A stretch of 64,000 bases of DNA from Spirosoma luteum DSM 19990 (GCF_000374065.1 NZ_KB893245.1:682001-746000); one strand, 5' to 3'. Shown: positions 8,554 through 18,841, counted from the stretch's first letter. Notes: generated by a model not told the origin, from the letters alone. Program-made: numbers and translations.

Positions 8554-10905
8554 ATGCTGGCCAACTACATCAAAATAGCCCTGCGAAACTTGTGGAAACA
8601 CAAGCTCTTTTCGTTTATCAACATCTTCGGGCTGGCATCGGGGTTAACGGTTTGCATGCTGGCTATTGCGCATATCAAAGGCGCGCTGGCATACGATTCG
8701 TTCCACCCCAACCGCAACCGGACATACCGAGTTCTGACGGATGTAGTGGGTCTGGATAACGACGTAACCCCGTTTGCTACTGCTCCCGCGCCACTAGCGG
8801 GTACGTTAAAACAGCAGTATGGTTTTGTGGAAGAGGCAAGTCGAGTTACCAAAACCTACAATGAGTTTTTGGGTAATCATAAACGCCTGACTATGATGTC
8901 CTTCACAGTTGATCCCGCTTTTTTCCGAATCTTTAATTTCAAACTGGCTGAAGGGCAACCGGCAACGGAGCCTAATACGGTTGTACTGACTCCAGAAACC
9001 GCATTGAAGTTCTTCGGCACAGCTAACCCCATCGGCAAAACACTGGAGAATAGTGAGTTAGGTATCCTGACGGTAGTGGGTGTGCTGGAGAAAACCCAGG
9101 CAAAATCACACCTAGTATTCGACATGCTGTTCACCCTACCGCAAAACCATACTAGTGCTGCCAGCTGGGAGCAGTACAACAGTGGTCATACGTACGTCAT
9201 GCTCAGGCAGGGCACCCCGGCGGAGGCCCTCCAGCAAGGGTTATCAACAACCCTGAACCGGGCTACGCACGATCTACATTTCAAAAGCATAAAGGGGTAC
9301 AGTTTCCGCACGCAGCGACTCGATAGGATTGCTCCCGCCCGCGAAGAGCTGATGTATGGCACCTACGAACCCACCCTGGCCGGGTTATTTGCCGAAATTG
9401 GTGTAGGGCTGGTCACCTTGCTGATGGCAGCTTTTAACTACATCAACCTGACGCTGGCCCGTTCTCTGAGCCGCGCCCGTGAGGTAGGTATCCGGAAAGT
9501 GGCCGGAGCCGTACGCTGGCAGCTGCTGGGGCAATTCATGGCCGAATCGATGGTGCTCGCGTTGCTGGCATTGGGGCTGGCGCTGGTGATGCTTGAAGCG
9601 GTTAAGCCCATGACGTTCGTTCAGCAGTGGCTCATTGGCGGAGTAAGCTGGGACTGGACCATCTGGACGGTATTTATTGCGTTCAGCCTCCTGACCGGGT
9701 TGCTGGCGGGCGTTGTTCCGGCCAGGATACTGTCGGGTTTTGAACCGGCTAAGGTTTTGCGCAGCCATACGGGCCTGCGCGTCATACGCGGACTGTCGCT
9801 ACGGAAAGCGCTGATCGTGGCGCAGTTCACCATTTCGCTGGTGGCTATGATTGGGTTGCTGACCATGATTCGGCAGATGAATTACATGGCCACTGGCGAC
9901 TACGGGTTTCGGCGGGAACGTATCCTGAACCTGCCCATCAACGATGTACCCACTCAGCGTTTAACGAACGAACTGAACCGCCTGGCGGGCGTTGAGCGCG
10001 TATCGGCAACCTCCGAACTGTTCGGTTCGCACGGAAATGTGCAACCGGTAAAACGCAGCCGCGCCGGGCAGGATTCGTCAGCGGCCTTCGTCTGGTCGGC
10101 CAACGACCAGTTTATTCCTAACATGGAACTCACGCTCCTGGCGGGTCAGAATCTACCGGCTACCACGGCCGACACATCCGGGCGGCTGGTTGTACTGAAC
10201 GAAGAAGCGGTGAAAACCTTCCGGCTGGGTACTGCCCGTGAGGCCGTTGGGCAATCACTATGGCTTAATGACAGTACCGACGTGCTGGTAGTCGGCGTGG
10301 TAAAAGATTTCCGGTTTACTACGTTCGCGATAGCGGTGAAACCGTTACTGCTGCGCAACAAATCCGATCAGTATCGCTACGTCAATGTCGGCGTCGCCCC
10401 CGGTGCCGAAGAAGCCGTATTGGCCGATGTGAAAAAGATCTGGAAGCGGCTTAGCCCGTATGAACCGTTTGCCGGCCAGTGGTATAGCGACCTGTTGGAG
10501 GAGCGCCACACGCACGCCAGCGACACCGATTTTATGGGTCTGCTTCTTGGTCTGGCGTTCTCTATTGCCTGCTTAGGGCTGCTGGGTATGGTTACCTACA
10601 ATACCCAAACCCGCGTTAAAGAAATCGGGGTTCGGAAAGTGATGGGGGCTGAGGTCAATCAAATCGCCTGGCTGTTATCCCGCGACTTTGTCAAACTACT
10701 GGGCGTAGCGGCCTGCATTGCGCTGCCGCTGGGGTATATGGCTGGCTATTCCTTTCTATTTGTGTTTGCCTACCACGTTTCCATCGGCTTCGAAACGTTG
10801 GGGATTTGCCTGGGTACCCTGTTTGTACTTGGTTCATTAACGATTGGCTTACGGACGTATAAAGCCGCTCAGATTAATCCAGCCAACTCACTACGAAGCG
10901 AATAA
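8554..10905 (+). CDS. FtsX-like ABC transporter permease, divergent member
   Basis: This 783-residue protein has the same duplicated MacB_PCD/FtsX plan. Its signatures are AREVGIRKVAGA near residue 309 and RVKEIGVRKVMGA near 689. It is the most diverged copy: the tail is AAQINPANSLRSE rather than ALMNPVKSLRSE, and the last two helices differ in sequence. A 69-bp gap without a clear terminator precedes it. The next permease starts 11 bp after its stop, so co-transcription with it is likely. Confidence 0.9.
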   Translation: MLANYIKIALRNLWKHKLFSFINIFGLASGLTVCMLAIAHIKGALAYDSFHPNRNRTYRVLTDVVGLDNDVTPFATAPAPLAGTLKQQYGFVEEASRVTKTYNEFLGNHKRLTMMSFTVDPAFFRIFNFKLAEGQPATEPNTVVLTPETALKFFGTANPIGKTLENSELGILTVVGVLEKTQAKSHLVFDMLFTLPQNHTSAASWEQYNSGHTYVMLRQGTPAEALQQGLSTTLNRATHDLHFKSIKGYSFRTQRLDRIAPAREELMYGTYEPTLAGLFAEIGVGLVTLLMAAFNYINLTLARSLSRAREVGIRKVAGAVRWQLLGQFMAESMVLALLALGLALVMLEAVKPMTFVQQWLIGGVSWDWTIWTVFIAFSLLTGLLAGVVPARILSGFEPAKVLRSHTGLRVIRGLSLRKALIVAQFTISLVAMIGLLTMIRQMNYMATGDYGFRRERILNLPINDVPTQRLTNELNRLAGVERVSATSELFGSHGNVQPVKRSRAGQDSSAAFVWSANDQFIPNMELTLLAGQNLPATTADTSGRLVVLNEEAVKTFRLGTAREAVGQSLWLNDSTDVLVVGVVKDFRFTTFAIAVKPLLLRNKSDQYRYVNVGVAPGAEEAVLADVKKIWKRLSPYEPFAGQWYSDLLEERHTHASDTDFMGLLLGLAFSIACLGLLGMVTYNTQTRVKEIGVRKVMGAEVNQIAWLLSRDFVKLLGVAACIALPLGYMAGYSFLFVFAYHVSIGFETLGICLGTLFVLGSLTIGLRTYKAAQINPANSLRSE

Positions 10906-10916
10906 ACGCATAGATT

Positions 10917-13271
10917 ATGCTCATGAACTATTTTAGAATTGCGGTTCGCAGCCTTTGGAAAAATAAGGGCTATACCTTCCTGAATATCGCCGGTCTGGCT
11001 ATCGGCATGGCCTGTAGTTTTTTGGCTGCGCTCTGGGCATACGATGAACTGACCTACGACCAGTTCCATGAAAACTACGGAACCATCTACCAGGTTAACC
11101 GGAATTCGGAGCGCGATGGGCGCATGATCGTGATCCCAAACACGCCCTATCCGCTGGCACAGGCGTTAAAACAAACCTATCCGGAGATTGCCAATGCCAG
11201 CCGGGTTGACTGGGATGCATCCCGGCTGTTGACTGCCGGAGAAGCCAGAATCTACCAGCAGGTGGTTTTTGCGGACCCGGACTTCCTGACCATGTTTACC
11301 TTCCCGCTGGCGGAAGGAACAATCACCACGGCACTGGCCGATCCCCGCTCCATTGTTCTCAGTCAGAAAACGGCTGTCTCCCTTTTTGGCAGGGAAGACC
11401 CGATGGGTAAACTTATTCGGTTTAACAACGAGATTGACGTAAAGGTGACGGGCGTTCTGGCCAACGTCCCCACGAATTCTACCCTCCAATTCGACTGCAT
11501 CTTGCCGTACAGCCTCCATGCCGTTGCGGATGAGTGGTATAGAACCCTGACCGATAACTGGGGAAACAATGTGGTTAAAACCTATATCCAGCTACAGCCC
11601 AACGTAACGGCCGCGCAGGCTAACGCGAAACTTGCCAATTTCCTGACGGCAAAAGATCCAGCGGTAAAGCAGACACTGATGATCCACGCCATGGCCGATT
11701 GGCGGTTGCGCAACAAGTTCGATAATGGACAAATAGTAGGTGGCCTGATCGAATACGTGCGGATATTTAGCTGGGTGGCCGGGTTAGTGCTGCTTATTGC
11801 CTGCATCAACTTTATGAATCTGGCCACGGCCCGGTCCGAAAAACGAGCTAAAGAAGTCGGTATTCGCAAGGCAATTGGCTCCTCCCGCACCCGGCTAATT
11901 TTTCATTTCCTGGGCGAATCGACGATGCTCGCTTTGCTGGGCTTTGCGCTGGCTGTCCTACTGGTTCTGTTGCTGCTTCCCTGGTTCAACACGTTGACGG
12001 ACAAAACCATTGTTTTTCCGTATACGAATCTGACTTACTGGCTCATCGGCCTGAGCATAGCCCTTCTTACGGGCGTGGCAGCGGGCCTGTACCCGGCCTT
12101 TTACCTGTCTTCTTTTCAGCCGGTTCGGATGTTGAAAAGTGCTGTACAGATTGGCAAAAACGCGGGTGTTCCCCGGCAACTACTGGTTGGGTTGCAGTTC
12201 AGCATTTCCATACTGCTCATTATCAGTGTACTGGTTATCAGCAGGCAGTTGAACTACACCAAAAACCGGTCGGTGGGCTATGAGCGCAACAACCTGATTA
12301 TGCTGGAGTTTTCGCAGGAATTAAAACAGAAAGAGGACGTGCTGCGGAATGAACTGCTAACGTCCGGCTACGTACGGTCGGTGTCGGGTACGATGGCTCC
12401 CATAACGGAAATCAGGAATATGAATGGGGTACAGTACGGGGGCGACAAAAGTGCCGTGCTGGTGACCGTTAGTTCGGATTATGATTACCTGAAAACGTTT
12501 GGTATTCGCCTGAAAGCGGGACGCGGCTTCTCCCCCGACTTTGCCACCGACAGCTCCGCCATGCTGCTGAATGAATCGGCGGTGAAAGCGATGAACCTGC
12601 GTAAGCCGCTGGGTGAACAGGTAGAGCACTGGGGCAAAACCTACCACGTTATCGGCGTGATTGACGATGTGCTGATGGAATCTCCTTATGATAACGTCCG
12701 GCCCACCGGCATCTTCTTTGACAAGGAACACCGGTCGTTTATGAACATCCGCTTTCGCGAGGGCGTGAACATTCAGGAAGCACTGGCGGGTACCAGGAAA
12801 ATCGTTGAGTCGCTGGCACCTTCCTCCCCGTTTGCCTACACGTTTGTGGACCAGGAATACGCGAAGAAGTTTGCCAGCGAAGAACGGATTGGTAACCTCA
12901 TCAACGCCTTTGCCCTGCTCACCATTTTTATCTCCTGCCTCGGCCTTTTTGGTCTGGCTGCCTACACCGCCGAGCGTCGGACAAAGGAAATAGGTGTCCG
13001 TAAAGTACTGGGTGCCGATTTATCCAGCATTGTACTTATGCTCTCCAGAGAGTACGTTTATCTGGTGCTGGCAGCTTCATTTATAGCGTCACCCGTGGCG
13101 TGGTATTTTCTGCACAACTGGCTCCAGAACTACACCTACCGTATCGAAATACCCTGGTGGATATTTATAGTGTCTGGACTGGTAGCCCTGGTCGTCGCCT
13201 TATTGACGGTGAGTTTCCAGAGCATCAAAGCCGCTCTTATGAATCCGGTCAAATCATTACGAAGCGAATAA
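10917..13271 (+). CDS. FtsX-like ABC transporter permease
   Basis: This 784-residue permease starts MLMNYFRIAV; the first Met aligns with the MLxNY start of the paralogues, so it is preferred over the Met two codons later. Its FtsX signatures are AKEVGIRKAIGS in the first domain and RTKEIGVRKVLGA in the second. The C-terminal tail is NPVKSLRSE. The gene is 11 bp from the previous one and 12 bp from the next. The second periplasmic domain is shorter than in the 808- and 821-residue copies, which accounts for most of the length difference. Confidence 0.91.
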   Translation: MLMNYFRIAVRSLWKNKGYTFLNIAGLAIGMACSFLAALWAYDELTYDQFHENYGTIYQVNRNSERDGRMIVIPNTPYPLAQALKQTYPEIANASRVDWDASRLLTAGEARIYQQVVFADPDFLTMFTFPLAEGTITTALADPRSIVLSQKTAVSLFGREDPMGKLIRFNNEIDVKVTGVLANVPTNSTLQFDCILPYSLHAVADEWYRTLTDNWGNNVVKTYIQLQPNVTAAQANAKLANFLTAKDPAVKQTLMIHAMADWRLRNKFDNGQIVGGLIEYVRIFSWVAGLVLLIACINFMNLATARSEKRAKEVGIRKAIGSSRTRLIFHFLGESTMLALLGFALAVLLVLLLLPWFNTLTDKTIVFPYTNLTYWLIGLSIALLTGVAAGLYPAFYLSSFQPVRMLKSAVQIGKNAGVPRQLLVGLQFSISILLIISVLVISRQLNYTKNRSVGYERNNLIMLEFSQELKQKEDVLRNELLTSGYVRSVSGTMAPITEIRNMNGVQYGGDKSAVLVTVSSDYDYLKTFGIRLKAGRGFSPDFATDSSAMLLNESAVKAMNLRKPLGEQVEHWGKTYHVIGVIDDVLMESPYDNVRPTGIFFDKEHRSFMNIRFREGVNIQEALAGTRKIVESLAPSSPFAYTFVDQEYAKKFASEERIGNLINAFALLTIFISCLGLFGLAAYTAERRTKEIGVRKVLGADLSSIVLMLSREYVYLVLAASFIASPVAWYFLHNWLQNYTYRIEIPWWIFIVSGLVALVVALLTVSFQSIKAALMNPVKSLRSE

Positions 13272-13283
13272 ACATCCATCTTT

Positions 13284-15701
13284 ATGCTACAGAACTATCT
13301 TAAAATTGCCTGGCGAAACATCATTCGTAACAAGGCGTTTTCGGCCATTAATATCCTGGGCTTAGCCATTGGCATTGCAGCCTGCGTACTCATTTTACAG
13401 TACGTCACTTTTGAATTGAGCTATGATGATTTTCATACCAAAGGCAACCGTATTTACCGCGTTCGGCAGGACCGGTATGACAAAGGCAAGTTAAGCACCC
13501 AGTGGGCGGGTGGCGCACAGGCAGCCGGAAACTCGTTCAAAAAGGCGTTCGGCGAAGTAGAGGATTATGTGAAAGTGCTGAAACGGAGGCCGCTCATGGC
13601 TGAATACGACGAAAAAAGCCTGAAGGTAGAGCGAGTGTTTATTGCCAGTGAATCGTTCTTCCGGATTTTTTCCTATCCTCTGCTATCCGGTAATCCCAAC
13701 ACGGTACTTTCAGAACCCAATACCGTTGCCCTGTCTGAATCAGTAGCCCGGCGCTTGTTTGGGCGGGAGAATCCCATGGGCAAGACCATCCGGATTAATC
13801 AGAAACAGGCCGTTAAAGTAACGGGCGTTTACCAGAATATGCCCGCCAATACCCACCTGAAAGCCGATTTGCTGATTCCGCATGTAACCTTTATCCAGGA
13901 GGCAGGTCGTGATAACAATCCTGATAATGCCTGGATGTGGGATGGGGCTTTGTCTTACCTGCTGCTCCGGTCCGACGCCAAGCCAGCCGCACTGGAGGCC
14001 AAATTTGTGCCGTATATTCAAGAAACCATTGGTGCCGAACTAAAGAAATTCAACGCCGATGCCGTGTATACCCTGCAACCCCTGCGGGACATTCACCTCT
14101 ACTCCCATTTTATGGAAGAAGCGGAACCCAATGGAGATGGTAAAACCGTTTACCTCTTGCTGGGCATTGCTTTCTTCATCGTAGTTATTGCCTGGGTCAA
14201 CTATATCAACCTGGCTACGGCCAAGGCTATAAACCGGGCTAAAGAGGTAGGTGTTCGCAAGGCAATAGGCTCACTACGGGGCCAGCTTATCCGCCAGTTC
14301 CTGACCGAATCTGTTTTACTCAACGGACTGGCCGTTGTAGTAGGCCTTATCCTGATTACTCTTGCCTTACCCACTTTCAATCAGTTATCGGGGCAACAGC
14401 TTTCCTTCTCCTTAGCCGGAAGCGCAAGGTTCTGGGTGCCACTAGTCGGCCTTTTTATTATTGGCGCTTTTCTTTCAGGTTTGTATCCCGCCTTTGTCCT
14501 TTCGGGCTTTAAGCCAATCTCGGTCTTAAAAGGCAGCGTGAGTACGTCACGGCAGGGTATCGTTTTACGAAAATCACTGGTTGTGTTTCAGTTTGCAGCT
14601 ACACTGTTTCTGCTGGTAGGCACGCTGGCCGTATTTCACCAAATCCAATACATGCGGGAGCAGACACTAGGCATCAACATCGACCAGACACTGGTGATCA
14701 ATCCGCCTATTATTCGAACCGATTCAACCTTCGTGCGACAGATGGCGACTTTTAAGGAAGAGCTGCTACGCCGGCCCGGCATTCAGTCCATCACCGCTTC
14801 TACCGTGGTACCCGGCCAGGCGTCGGACTGGAATGCAGGGGGTATCCGGCTGAAGGGCACCGACGAAAGCAAAAGTGAACAGTACCGTGTGATTGGTGTT
14901 GATTATGACTTCCTGAAAACATTTGATCTGAAATTACTGGCCGGACGCAATTTTGCCAAAGACTATGGCAGCGACCCCAAGGCGCTTATTTTCAACAAAA
15001 TGGCGTTAAAGCAACTGGGTTTCGACCAGCCCGAGCAGGCCATTGGTAAGCAGATTGAGTTTTGGGGCGAAACCTTTACGCTGGTGGGTGTTACGGATAA
15101 CTACCACCAGCAATCCCTGCGCGATGCCTACGAGCCACTCATTCTGCGCCTGATTCCCGATGTACAGGGCTTCTTCTCCATCAAGTTAGCCGCTGGGCAA
15201 CTCAACAGTACGCTGGCAGACATTCGCAACCAATGGAATCACTTTTTCCCGGGTAACCCGTTCGAGTATTCATTCCTCGACGAACGATTTAATGAGCAAT
15301 ATCGGGCTGATCAGCGTTTTGGGCAGGTATTTGGACTATTTACGGGACTGGCTATTCTGGTTGCCTGCCTGGGGCTGTTTGGCCTGGCCTCGTTTACAAC
15401 GGCCCAGCGCACCAAAGAAATTGGCATCCGAAAAGTACTGGGGGCCTCCGTCAATGAAATTGTGCAGATGCTGTACCGGGAGTACGCCACCCTGCTTCTG
15501 ATTTCTTTTGTGGTAGCCGCACCGCTGGCCTGGTATGCCATTAATCAGTGGTTGCAGGGTTATGCTTTCCGGGCAACCATTGATTGGTGGTTGTTTGTCG
15601 TTCCCCTGGTGCTTGTACTCCTCATTGCGTTACTCACGGTCAGTTTCCAGAGCATCAAAGCCGCCCTAATGAACCCGGTGAAGAGTTTACGCAGTGAGTA
15701 A
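13284..15701 (+). CDS. FtsX-like ABC transporter permease (last of the array)
   Basis: This 805-residue permease starts MLQNYLKIAW and contains both MacB_PCD-type and both FtsX domains. The signatures are AKEVGVRKAIGS and RTKEIGIRKVLGA, and the tail is NPVKSLRSE. A short stretch in the second periplasmic domain (LKLLAGR) repeats the wording of the first permease at both protein and DNA level. No obvious intrinsic terminator is seen in the 126 bp before the next gene. Confidence 0.91.
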   Translation: MLQNYLKIAWRNIIRNKAFSAINILGLAIGIAACVLILQYVTFELSYDDFHTKGNRIYRVRQDRYDKGKLSTQWAGGAQAAGNSFKKAFGEVEDYVKVLKRRPLMAEYDEKSLKVERVFIASESFFRIFSYPLLSGNPNTVLSEPNTVALSESVARRLFGRENPMGKTIRINQKQAVKVTGVYQNMPANTHLKADLLIPHVTFIQEAGRDNNPDNAWMWDGALSYLLLRSDAKPAALEAKFVPYIQETIGAELKKFNADAVYTLQPLRDIHLYSHFMEEAEPNGDGKTVYLLLGIAFFIVVIAWVNYINLATAKAINRAKEVGVRKAIGSLRGQLIRQFLTESVLLNGLAVVVGLILITLALPTFNQLSGQQLSFSLAGSARFWVPLVGLFIIGAFLSGLYPAFVLSGFKPISVLKGSVSTSRQGIVLRKSLVVFQFAATLFLLVGTLAVFHQIQYMREQTLGINIDQTLVINPPIIRTDSTFVRQMATFKEELLRRPGIQSITASTVVPGQASDWNAGGIRLKGTDESKSEQYRVIGVDYDFLKTFDLKLLAGRNFAKDYGSDPKALIFNKMALKQLGFDQPEQAIGKQIEFWGETFTLVGVTDNYHQQSLRDAYEPLILRLIPDVQGFFSIKLAAGQLNSTLADIRNQWNHFFPGNPFEYSFLDERFNEQYRADQRFGQVFGLFTGLAILVACLGLFGLASFTTAQRTKEIGIRKVLGASVNEIVQMLYREYATLLLISFVVAAPLAWYAINQWLQGYAFRATIDWWLFVVPLVLVLLIALLTVSFQSIKAALMNPVKSLRSE

Positions 15702-15827
15702 CTATCCAGGCAAGTTCTGGTCACCTGTCTGCATGTATTAATGGTTTTGTTGAGGTGAACTGAACAACGTAAAAAGGGTACGTTCTGGTCGTGTTAGCTT
15801 GCGGGTAAAATCACAACACGAAAAATC

Positions 15828-16223
15828 ATGGACGCGCAAAGAGCAACACTAAAAGATGCATGGCCTTACCAGAAGGATAAAATGAAGCTGCCGGTTGAGA
15901 ATCTGGACACGGCTCTTCCTTTTTACAAGACGGTTATGGGCTTTCGGGTTGTGTCCCGAACCGATGCGCCGGTTAAGTCGGTTACGATGGAGCGGGATGG
16001 TATGCAGCTTGGACTGGCCGAAAACGGCGGTGACCCCACACAGGATGGCTGTTTTTTTGCCGTCGATGATGTTGAAAAGGCATTTGCCGAACTGAAAGCC
16101 AATGGCTTCGATAAAGAGCAGCCTGACTTTTTGTATCAAAAATACGGAGAGACAAAATGGAAGGTATTCTTCGTCGTGGCACCCGATGGCCTTTGTTTCT
16201 GCTACGGCGAACGGCAGAACTGA
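15828..16223 (+). CDS. VOC (glyoxalase/bleomycin resistance-like) family protein
   Basis: The 131-residue single-domain protein has the vicinal oxygen chelate pattern. A strand and helix read KLPVENLDTALPFYKTVMGF, followed by residues matching the usual GFRVV, DGMQLGL, DDVEKAFAELKANG and APDGLCFCYGE elements. VOC proteins bind a metal and act as lyases, dioxygenases or resistance proteins; nothing here singles out a substrate. The start at 15828 gives about 20 residues before the fold; the ATG 14 codons later (MKLPVEN) is a possible alternative. It converges with the nitrilase-like gene 60 bp downstream. Confidence 0.75.
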   Translation: MDAQRATLKDAWPYQKDKMKLPVENLDTALPFYKTVMGFRVVSRTDAPVKSVTMERDGMQLGLAENGGDPTQDGCFFAVDDVEKAFAELKANGFDKEQPDFLYQKYGETKWKVFFVVAPDGLCFCYGERQN

Positions 16224-16283
16224 TGCAATTGCTCCATATCCACCTATCATCTGTGCTGCTCTTTTTAGAGGTCATTTGTTTGT

Positions 16284-17012
16284 TCACAGATATAGTTCGG
16301 TGACTTCCTGCGTGTCGGTATCTATGAGCAGGATTCCTTCGTGAGCGTCGTCCAACTGCCCGGCTAACACGCCTGTGTCAGTCCAGATGGCGGATTGACC
16401 GGCCCCCACAAAGTTGTCGCACGGGCCGAGGCAGTTGGCCATCAAAACGAGCATCGACTGTTGGCAGGCAATAGTTGATAGTCGTTCGCTGGCTTTCCTG
16501 ACGCCTTCGCTTGATTTGGCTACGCTGGCCAGATAGATTGCTGCGCCGTTTTTGCAGGCATTCGCCAGATGTTCCGGGACCGATAACTCGTAGCATATGG
16601 CCAGAGCAATGTTGGCTTCGGGTCCGATTAAACCCGGAAATCGCTGGCCACTCACAAAAAAAGCATTTTCGTCCGGGTGCAGGTACGCTTTCGAGTAGGT
16701 TTGCCGGGCTAAGTCTGGTTGGAAAATGATCAGGCTAATACAGATGCCGGTTTCACTTTTCGTGGGTGCGCCAACGCCTATCGTTAGGGAATAGGCATCG
16801 GCAAGCTGCTGGAAGATCCCGAATCGGCTATCGTCCTGCCCTGTCGCCAGTTGATGAGCTAGTCCCGGCTCGTACCCCGTAATGGATAATTCCGGGAAAA
16901 TAACAACATCGGCATTCTGGCTAATAGCCAGTGCCAGTAGTTTTTCGTGCTGGTCAATGTTGCGTTGAACAGCACCCGATACGGGCTTTATTTGGGCTAC
17001 GCAAAGTTTCAT
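16284..17012 (-). CDS. Carbon-nitrogen hydrolase (nitrilase superfamily)
   Basis: The 242-residue protein has the Glu-Lys-Cys triad expected for this superfamily: E41 in FPELSITGYEPG, K108 in SKAYLHPDE and C140 in AICYELSVPEH. Such enzymes hydrolyse amides or nitriles through a cysteine acyl intermediate; the substrate cannot be read from the sequence. I placed the start at 17012 (MKLCVAQIKPV), where the fold's first strand begins; a further 31 codons upstream would add residues unlike the family. It is divergent from the aldo/keto reductase and convergent with the VOC gene. Confidence 0.85.
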   Translation of the reverse strand: MKLCVAQIKPVSGAVQRNIDQHEKLLALAISQNADVVIFPELSITGYEPGLAHQLATGQDDSRFGIFQQLADAYSLTIGVGAPTKSETGICISLIIFQPDLARQTYSKAYLHPDENAFFVSGQRFPGLIGPEANIALAICYELSVPEHLANACKNGAAIYLASVAKSSEGVRKASERLSTIACQQSMLVLMANCLGPCDNFVGAGQSAIWTDTGVLAGQLDDAHEGILLIDTDTQEVTELYL

Positions 17013-17220
17013 TCCGTTTCTGTCTGATGGGTGGCAACAAACCAGTTTGCCCGAACGGGCTGGTTCACACAGGCGATCTTTTTTCTGCCAATTTGTTTCC
17101 TGCACGAATAGCCACTCACTTCTTCCCCAAAACTAAACGTTCAAGCAGGGTCTATCTATCAATCAAATCAACAATCCGGTTGTTTTACCGGTTGAAGTAA
17201 TAAACTACAACGGAAAGCAC

Positions 17221-18303
17221 ATGAAATACAACCCACTTGGAAATACCGGTGTTTTAGTCTCTGAAATCTGCCTTGGCACCATGACCTTTGGCGGCAACGG
17301 CTACTGGAAAGCGATGGGCGAACTCCAGCAAAATGCGGTGAATGACATCCTGAAAACCGCCGTCGATAATGGGGTTAATTTTATCGATACGGCCAATGTT
17401 TATTCATTCGGTGAGTCAGAACGACTGCTGGGCCAGTCGCTGAAATCACTCGGCCTGTCGCGCAATGAGCTTATCATCGCCACTAAGGTTCGGGGCCGTA
17501 TGAGCGAAGGCAAAAATCAGGTTGGTTTGGGTCGGCTGCAAATTATGCAGCAGCTGGAAGACAGCCTGAAACGCCTGCAACTGGACCACGTTGACCTCTA
17601 CCAGATTCATGGCTTCGACCCTGTCACACCCCTCGAAGAAACCATGCGGGGTCTGGAAGACGTAGTCAGAAGCGGTAAGGTGCGCTACATTGGCTGCTCC
17701 AATCTGGCGGCCTGGCAGGTCATGAAAGCCAATGGTATTGCCGAGAAAAATGGCTGGACCAAATTCGTTTCGACCCAGAATTATTACTCCATTGCCGGGC
17801 GCGACCTCGAAAACGAACTGGTGCCGATGGTGCAGGATCAGCAGATGGCTATTCTGCCCTGGAGCCCGCTGGCGGGTGGTTTTCTGTCGGGAAAATACAC
17901 CCGAAACAGCCAGCCGGAAGGCGACCATGGCGATGGACCGTCCCGCCGTTTGAATTTCGACTTCCCACCGGTTAATAAGGAGAAAGCGTACGACATTATC
18001 GACGTGATGGAAACCATTGCCGAAGCGCATGGCGTATCGGTGGCCCGTATTGCGCTGGCCTGGGTGCTGGCCAAACCCGGCGTAACCAGCATGATTATCG
18101 GAGCGAAAAATACGGACCAGTTGATGGATAATATCAAGGCCGTGGAGCTTAGCCTGACCACAGAGCAGCTGGAGCAGCTGGATGAAGTGAGTGCTACTGC
18201 CAAACCGTATCCGCAGTGGATGATTCAGCGGCAAAGCAGCGACCGGCAGGCTGCCTATAATTTTTCGCCCAATCAACCGGCAGCGGCCACAGCACCGAAA
18301 TAA
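17221..18303 (+). CDS. Aldo/keto reductase
   Basis: The 360-residue protein is an NADPH-dependent (beta/alpha)8 aldo/keto reductase. The catalytic tetrad is visible: D56 and Y61 in [13 protein letters not shown]89 in IIATKVRG and H130 in LYQIHGFD. The C-terminal cofactor region ([15 protein letters not shown]) is intact. Length and the [17 protein letters not shown] opening fit the bacterial YajO/Tas-like group. The physiological substrate is unknown. The 115 bp upstream hold the divergent promoter space with the nitrilase gene, including two direct copies of CCGGTTG 5 bp apart near 17175, a possible operator. Confidence 0.88.
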   Translation: MKYNPLGNTGVLVSEICLGTMTFGGNGYWKAMGELQQNAVNDILKTAVDNGVNFIDTANVYSFGESERLLGQSLKSLGLSRNELIIATKVRGRMSEGKNQVGLGRLQIMQQLEDSLKRLQLDHVDLYQIHGFDPVTPLEETMRGLEDVVRSGKVRYIGCSNLAAWQVMKANGIAEKNGWTKFVSTQNYYSIAGRDLENELVPMVQDQQMAILPWSPLAGGFLSGKYTRNSQPEGDHGDGPSRRLNFDFPPVNKEKAYDIIDVMETIAEAHGVSVARIALAWVLAKPGVTSMIIGAKNTDQLMDNIKAVELSLTTEQLEQLDEVSATAKPYPQWMIQRQSSDRQAAYNFSPNQPAAATAPK

Positions 18304-18313
18304 GGCGGGTGCC

Positions 18314-18346
18314 CGGTTGAGCGCCGGATTAAAGACCGCTCAACCG
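18314..18346 (+). terminator. Hairpin after the aldo/keto reductase
   Basis: A perfect 10-bp stem (CGGTTGAGCG and CGCTCAACCG) with a 13-nt loop starts 11 bp after the reductase stop codon. There is no T-run, so it may act as a 3' stabilising hairpin or a weak terminator. Confidence 0.4.
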
Positions 18347-18355
18347 AACGTACGG

Positions 18356-18387
18356 TTTGCAAATTCGGTGTCGCCTACCGTATTTTG
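18356..18387 (+). promoter_or_regulatory. Candidate Bacteroidota-type promoter for gcvH
   Basis: TTTG at 18356-18359 and TATTTTG at 18381-18387 are separated by 21 bp. This resembles the Bacteroidota -33/-7 pair (TTTG and TAnnTTTG), with a one-base contraction in the -7 box. It lies 25 bp before the gcvH ATG at 18413 and supports that start. Confidence 0.4.
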
Positions 18388-18412
18388 TGCATATTCTAGT
18401 CAATTACCTGCA

Positions 18413-18796
18413 ATGAATTTTCCAACAGAACTAAGCTATACAGAGGACCACGAGTGGGTTCGCATAGAAGAAGATGGTACCGCTGTAGTGGGCATTACCG
18501 AATTTGCTCAGCATGAACTGGGTGACATCATTTTTATCGACGTCAACACCGTTGGGCAATCGCTGGGTAAAGGTGATGTGTTTGGTGCGGTTGAAGCCGT
18601 TAAAACTGTGTCGGACCTCTTCCTGCCGTTAGAAGGTGAAGTGCTCGAACTAAACCCGGCTATCGAAAAAAAACCGGAACTGTTGAACAGTGACCCCTAC
18701 GGTGAAGGCTGGATCGTTCGGCTGAAACCTGCCAGCGCCGGGCAGCAGGATGGCTTGCTATCGGCCGATGCCTACCGCGAACTGGTGGGTGCCTGA
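18413..18796 (+). CDS. gcvH: Glycine cleavage system H protein
   Basis: The 127-residue protein carries the lipoyl arm that shuttles the aminomethyl group between the P, T and L proteins of glycine cleavage. The lipoyl-attachment lysine is K64 in [10 protein letters not shown]. The usual landmarks [24 protein letters not shown] and the C-terminal EGWIVRL are present. The start is [10 protein letters not shown] at 18413, as in H proteins generally; frames extending 32 codons upstream run through a probable promoter. It ends in a clear intrinsic terminator. The P and T genes are not in the window, but glyA, which works in the same one-carbon pathway, is at 50195. Confidence 0.95.
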   Translation: MNFPTELSYTEDHEWVRIEEDGTAVVGITEFAQHELGDIIFIDVNTVGQSLGKGDVFGAVEAVKTVSDLFLPLEGEVLELNPAIEKKPELLNSDPYGEGWIVRLKPASAGQQDGLLSADAYRELVGA

Positions 18797-18815
18797 TACC
18801 GTAACTCGATTAGTA

Positions 18816-18841
18816 AAAGGCTCCGAAAGGGGCCTTTTTTT
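18816..18841 (+). terminator. Intrinsic terminator of gcvH
   Basis: A 9-bp stem (AAAGGCTCC and GGGGCCTTT, with one G-T pair) has a GAAA tetraloop and runs into seven Ts. It begins 20 bp after the gcvH stop. Confidence 0.85.

Noticed and set aside
17170-17200. CRISPR-like direct repeats (CCGGTTG twice)
   Set aside because: Only two copies of seven bases, 5 bp apart; at best an operator.
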